A stretch of DNA of 64,000 nucleotides. It comes from Roseiconus lacunae. GTDB lineage: Bacteria; Planctomycetota; Planctomycetia; Pirellulales; Pirellulaceae. How positions within the stretch are numbered: the stretch's first letter is position 1; every line of letters starts with the position of its first letter. Positions 61,409 through 64,000 of this stretch are shown piece by piece. The notes beneath the pieces are model-generated. The model worked only from the letters and a program-made list of their open reading frames with translations, was not told the origin of the DNA and did no database searches. Where the stretch lies: contig NZ_VSZO01000010.1 of assembly GCF_008312935.1 (NCBI RefSeq), positions 248,001 to 312,000 of the forward strand, written 5' to 3'. The translations under genes and the position numbers were made by a program.

Positions 61409-62188
61409 CTAATTTAATTCGGCGGCTGCGGGAAGCTGATCAATTCCCAGCCAGTGGGCCATGCTGTTGGTTGTCGCTCGTCGGATAACCGTTGGCCAAA
61501 GAAAGTCGTCGCGGGTGAAAACATCGTGCTCGTTGGCATCGATCACGTGCCAGAACCCAGCCTCACGCTCGGCCTGAAGCTGCTCCTGCGTCCAGCCAAG
61601 ATGCCCAACAATCAGCCGATAAGGGCCCGGTTTCTGTTTGACGAGCGTTTCTAGTACCGATCGCTCGGCGGCGACGTAAACGCCCTGGCCGGTCTGAGCT
61701 TCGGCGTGTTCGCTGGAACTATGGACGGCAACGACGGGGCCTGATAGGGGACCACCGAAATGGATTGTCCCCAGAGATTTCGAGACTTCGCCGGCGGTTT
61801 TTTCGGCCAACGTGGATTCAGCGATTTCAGTAAAATCTGATGTCGGATCATCAATCTCGCCGGACTGCTGCGACGCCTCGTCCGCCAAGACATCAGCCGC
61901 CTTCTCAGGTACGCCCGGATCTGATTGCGGCAATCGCGAGCGGCGTTGTTCGTCTGACTTTGCCGCCGGTTGTGATCCTGGCGAGCTGCCAAGTGAACCA
62001 AGCATTTTGCTCAGTCCCGCCGGTGCCGCCATCGGCCGATTGAGTAACACCGCAAAGACATTCTCGGTATCTTGATGGACGACCAGAGAAACAGATCGAT
62101 TCAGCATCGGATCCTGGACAGTGGTCGATGCGACCAGCAATTTGCCGACCAGAGAATCAGACGGTTGTAAGGCGTTGGAATCCATCAT
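61409..62188 (-). CDS. YqgE/AlgH family protein (UPF0301) with disordered insertion
   Basis: The ATG at 62188 is preferred over TTG at 62200. Conserved blocks: LVGKLLVASTTVQDPMLNRS and VFAVLLNRPM near the N-terminus, HFGGPLSGPVVAVHSS in the middle, and RLIVGHLGWTQEQLQAE, FWHVID and DFLWPTVIRR at the end. Between the first two and third blocks lie about 85 residues of Ser/Glu/Asp-rich sequence (PDPGVPEKAADVLADEASQQ style), absent from the ~185-residue bacterial homologues. Family function is not established; the name AlgH comes from a supposed role in alginate regulation in Pseudomonas. Confidence 0.88.
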   Translation of the reverse strand: MMDSNALQPSDSLVGKLLVASTTVQDPMLNRSVSLVVHQDTENVFAVLLNRPMAAPAGLSKMLGSLGSSPGSQPAAKSDEQRRSRLPQSDPGVPEKAADVLADEASQQSGEIDDPTSDFTEIAESTLAEKTAGEVSKSLGTIHFGGPLSGPVVAVHSSSEHAEAQTGQGVYVAAERSVLETLVKQKPGPYRLIVGHLGWTQEQLQAEREAGFWHVIDANEHDVFTRDDFLWPTVIRRATTNSMAHWLGIDQLPAAAELN

Positions 62189-62376
62189 CGGTTGTCTCAA
62201 AAAACAAAAGAAAAGTGTGCCAAATTGGCAGGTCTTCTTGCGTGTAACCTAGCAACTCTTTTAGGGTTGCAACGCCTGTGCCAAACCGCGACAGATGCCA
62301 GTTTGCCGACTGAAAACACCGGCGAAACCCGCCGAAAGCAAGCGATCATTGCTCCGAAAATCAATGCGAGGCTTCC

Positions 62377-63024
62377 ATGAGTTTGTATGAGATGCGAAAA
62401 AGTTACACACTCTCGACCCTATTAGAGAAAGACATTGATCCCAACCCGATGGTTCAGTTCAAAACTTGGCTGAGCGAGGCACTCCAAGGAGATTTGCCCG
62501 ACTGGGTCGAGGTCAACGCGATGACGCTTTCGACCAGCGATGGAAAAGGCGAAGTGTCCAGCCGGATCGTGTTGCTAAAGGGACTGGAGCAGGATCGCTT
62601 TTGGTTCTATACCAATTACGATTCGGACAAGGCCGCACAGATGGAGTCAAATTCGCACGTCGCACTGTGCTTTTTGTGGCAACATATTCAACGTCAAGTG
62701 CGCGTCACCGGCACGGTCTCAAAGGCACCACGTGATCAGTCCGAAGCGTACTTCCGCAAACGTCCTCGGGACAGCCAATTGGGGGCGATTGTCAGTAGCC
62801 AGTCCTCCGTGGTCGAATCCCGTGAAGTCCTCGAACGGCGACTTGCCGAGCTAAAGCAGCAGCACGGGGATTCCAACCCAATTCCTTGCCCCGACAATTG
62901 GGGCGGATATTGTGTTGACCCGATCACCATTGAATTTTGGCAGGGGCGTGATAGCCGGCTTCACGACCGCCTTCGCTATCGGAAAGACGCTTCGAACTGG
63001 CGAGTCGAGCGGCTCGCACCCTAA
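62377..63024 (+). CDS. pdxH: Pyridoxamine 5'-phosphate oxidase
   Basis: 215 residues (E. coli PdxH has 218). FMN-binding split-barrel family: SSRIVLLKGLEQDRFWFYTN contains the phosphate-binding Arg/Lys, then DSDKAAQMESNSHVALCFLW, QRQVRVTGTV, and the C-terminal WGGYCVDPITIEFWQGRDSR with DRLRYR at the end. It oxidises pyridoxine or pyridoxamine phosphate to PLP using FMN and O2. GAGG lies just before the ATG. PLP made here would serve the trans-sulfuration enzymes at 41-43.6 kb, though the genes are not linked. Confidence 0.95.
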   Translation: MSLYEMRKSYTLSTLLEKDIDPNPMVQFKTWLSEALQGDLPDWVEVNAMTLSTSDGKGEVSSRIVLLKGLEQDRFWFYTNYDSDKAAQMESNSHVALCFLWQHIQRQVRVTGTVSKAPRDQSEAYFRKRPRDSQLGAIVSSQSSVVESREVLERRLAELKQQHGDSNPIPCPDNWGGYCVDPITIEFWQGRDSRLHDRLRYRKDASNWRVERLAP

Positions 63025-63077
63025 CACACGATCGAACCAGCCTCCGCAAAAGTTTGGCAACCTGGCTGACCTTCCAA

Positions 63078-63821
63078 ATGAAACTGACAAGTCGACACAA
63101 GGCGATCGGAATCTCCATCGTCGCTCACGCAATCCTACTCGCCGTTCTGCTTGCGTGGATGGTGCCAAAGACGACATCCAAATCCTCCACGGCTGCTCGG
63201 CCGGCTCCTCCTTCAGGCCCCCCCCAGGAGCATGCTGCTCCCGCAAAGGAGCCGTTGCCATCCCCAACTATTTCGCCGCCACCGATGGAGAAAATCTCTG
63301 AGCGAGAGATTCAACAATCAGTCGACCGGCAGCTGGAAGCGGTTGAACGTTTGCCCGATGAACGCAAATTGACTGAGTTGGAAAAGAACGCGAAACGATT
63401 GCAATCGATTGCCAGCCCAGAGTCAGTCGAGCGAACAGCAACGACGGTCGCAAAATCACTCGGGGTCGACACTCAGCAGTACGCTACGATCGATAAGACG
63501 GTTGAAGGTTCGCTTGACGTTGCTTCTGCGCAAATTGAAGACGTCATCCGCATTCAAGATTCCGATGGAACTTGGAATTACACCGCAAAAATGGTTGACC
63601 GGCATGGTCACCGCAGCCAAGTACCGATGAGCCAGCAGGATGGCGAAAAGCTCTACGATACCTTTCAAATAATGGCGAAGTATCCAATGATGCGAGGCGT
63701 TTACCAATCTGTGGTGATGCCGATGTTGCAAAAGCTAACCAGTGACTCGGCGGAGGCAACGAAGCCGAGTCAACCGACGGCCGCCGAGGTCGATGCGGCC
63801 GAACCAACTGACGAACCCTAA
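63078..63821 (+). CDS. Membrane-anchored hypothetical protein, TonB-like layout
   Basis: The ATG at 63078 gives MKLTSRHKAIGISIVAHAIL and one transmembrane anchor (residues ~9-29); an ATG at 63054 would add eight residues. A Pro/Ala-rich extracytoplasmic linker (~35-75, PAPPSGPPQ) precedes a long amphipathic helical section (~78-125, Glu/Arg/Leu-rich) and a small mixed domain with DGTWNYTAKMVDRHGHR. The single anchor plus Pro-rich spacer recalls TonB/TolA-type energy or scaffold proteins, but no TonB C-terminal domain is recognisable. It starts 53 bases after pdxH in the same direction. Function unknown. Confidence 0.6.
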   Translation: MKLTSRHKAIGISIVAHAILLAVLLAWMVPKTTSKSSTAARPAPPSGPPQEHAAPAKEPLPSPTISPPPMEKISEREIQQSVDRQLEAVERLPDERKLTELEKNAKRLQSIASPESVERTATTVAKSLGVDTQQYATIDKTVEGSLDVASAQIEDVIRIQDSDGTWNYTAKMVDRHGHRSQVPMSQQDGEKLYDTFQIMAKYPMMRGVYQSVVMPMLQKLTSDSAEATKPSQPTAAEVDAAEPTDEP

Positions 63822-63851
63822 ATTCTTTGAGAACGAGCAGTACCGGCGGAT

Positions 63852-64000
63852 TTAACTGCCGATGGAATAGCGGAAGATTGCGGCCGATGCGTTCGTCTGT
63901 TCGCTATCACGCTCGTCGGCAACGACGACCTCGCCTCCTGTTTGAATCGTCAGTCTTACCGCTTCGTCCAGCAAGTTGTCCGGCCCGTCAGGACTGACCG
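63852..64000 (-). CDS. 3' end of an unidentified gene, truncated by window edge
   Basis: Reading leftwards from the right edge, an open frame of 48 codons ends with TAA at 63852-63854. It encodes PDGPDNLLDEAVRLTIQTGG, then EVVVADERDSEQ and a C-terminus AAIFRYSIGS. The LLDEAVRLTxxTGG...AAILRY pattern resembles the C-terminal end of eRF1-domain-3-like (baeRF-type) proteins, a weak assignment. It converges on the membrane-anchored protein gene. Most of the gene lies outside the window. Confidence 0.5.
   Translation of the reverse strand, partial: VSPDGPDNLLDEAVRLTIQTGGEVVVADERDSEQTNASAAIFRYSIGS

Overview
The window looks like chromosomal DNA of a planctomycete, most likely a Pirellulaceae (Rhodopirellula-like) organism. 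This is inferred from protein style: an enormous Ca-binding/dockerin exoprotein beginning with a planctomycete-type EALEDRRVLA motif, an SHD1-domain protein with Cys-Pro repeats, many short secreted proteins without recognisable function, a housekeeping sigma factor with a TTG start, and few strong Shine-Dalgarno sequences. Genes lie on both strands in short transcription units. I see no phage, insertion sequence or CRISPR array.

Left part (1-8.8 kb): the 3' part of a secretin-like outer-membrane gene, a Tat-signal-like protein coupled to it by an ATGA overlap, and a small exported protein. Next come two cytosolic-looking enzymes in the same direction: an alpha/beta-hydrolase fused to a metacaspase (4548-6764) and a thermolysin-type HExxH metallopeptidase (6926-8794). 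A near-perfect 87-base palindrome separates them. This pair is the most system-like part of the window.

Centre (8.9-32 kb): one gene of 7713 codons encodes a giant surface protein. It has an N-terminal planctomycete export motif, about 850 residues of RTX nonapeptides, a propeller-like section, at least five beta-helix sections of which four are duplicated modules, a cadherin-like domain and a C-terminal dockerin.

32-41 kb: a secreted protein, an amino-acid permease, a tRNA with anticodon CAT (best read as tRNA-Ile2), a small membrane protein, a second Asp-rich surface protein, and two convergent genes for HEAT-like helical proteins.

41-46 kb: sulfur amino-acid metabolism. Two overlapping PLP-dependent trans-sulfuration genes converge on an iron-type alcohol dehydrogenase and an EpsC-type serine O-acetyltransferase.

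46-64 kb: a Cys-rich lipoprotein, a small exported protein, a TPR-glycosyltransferase, the primary sigma factor, a zinc-ribbon membrane protein, and a sensor kinase with a periplasmic CxxCH motif overlapping RNase HI. Then follow a DDLFG-repeat/SHD1 protein, GrpB-like protein, YaaA, a methyltransferase, a ThuA-like protein, a cold-shock-domain protein, YqgE/AlgH, PdxH, a membrane-anchored protein and the 3' end of another gene.

Two families of dispersed palindromes sit between genes: family A at 6.8, 46.1 and 57.5 kb, and family B at 47.6 and 59.3 kb. Both family B copies and one family A copy lie between convergent gene ends.
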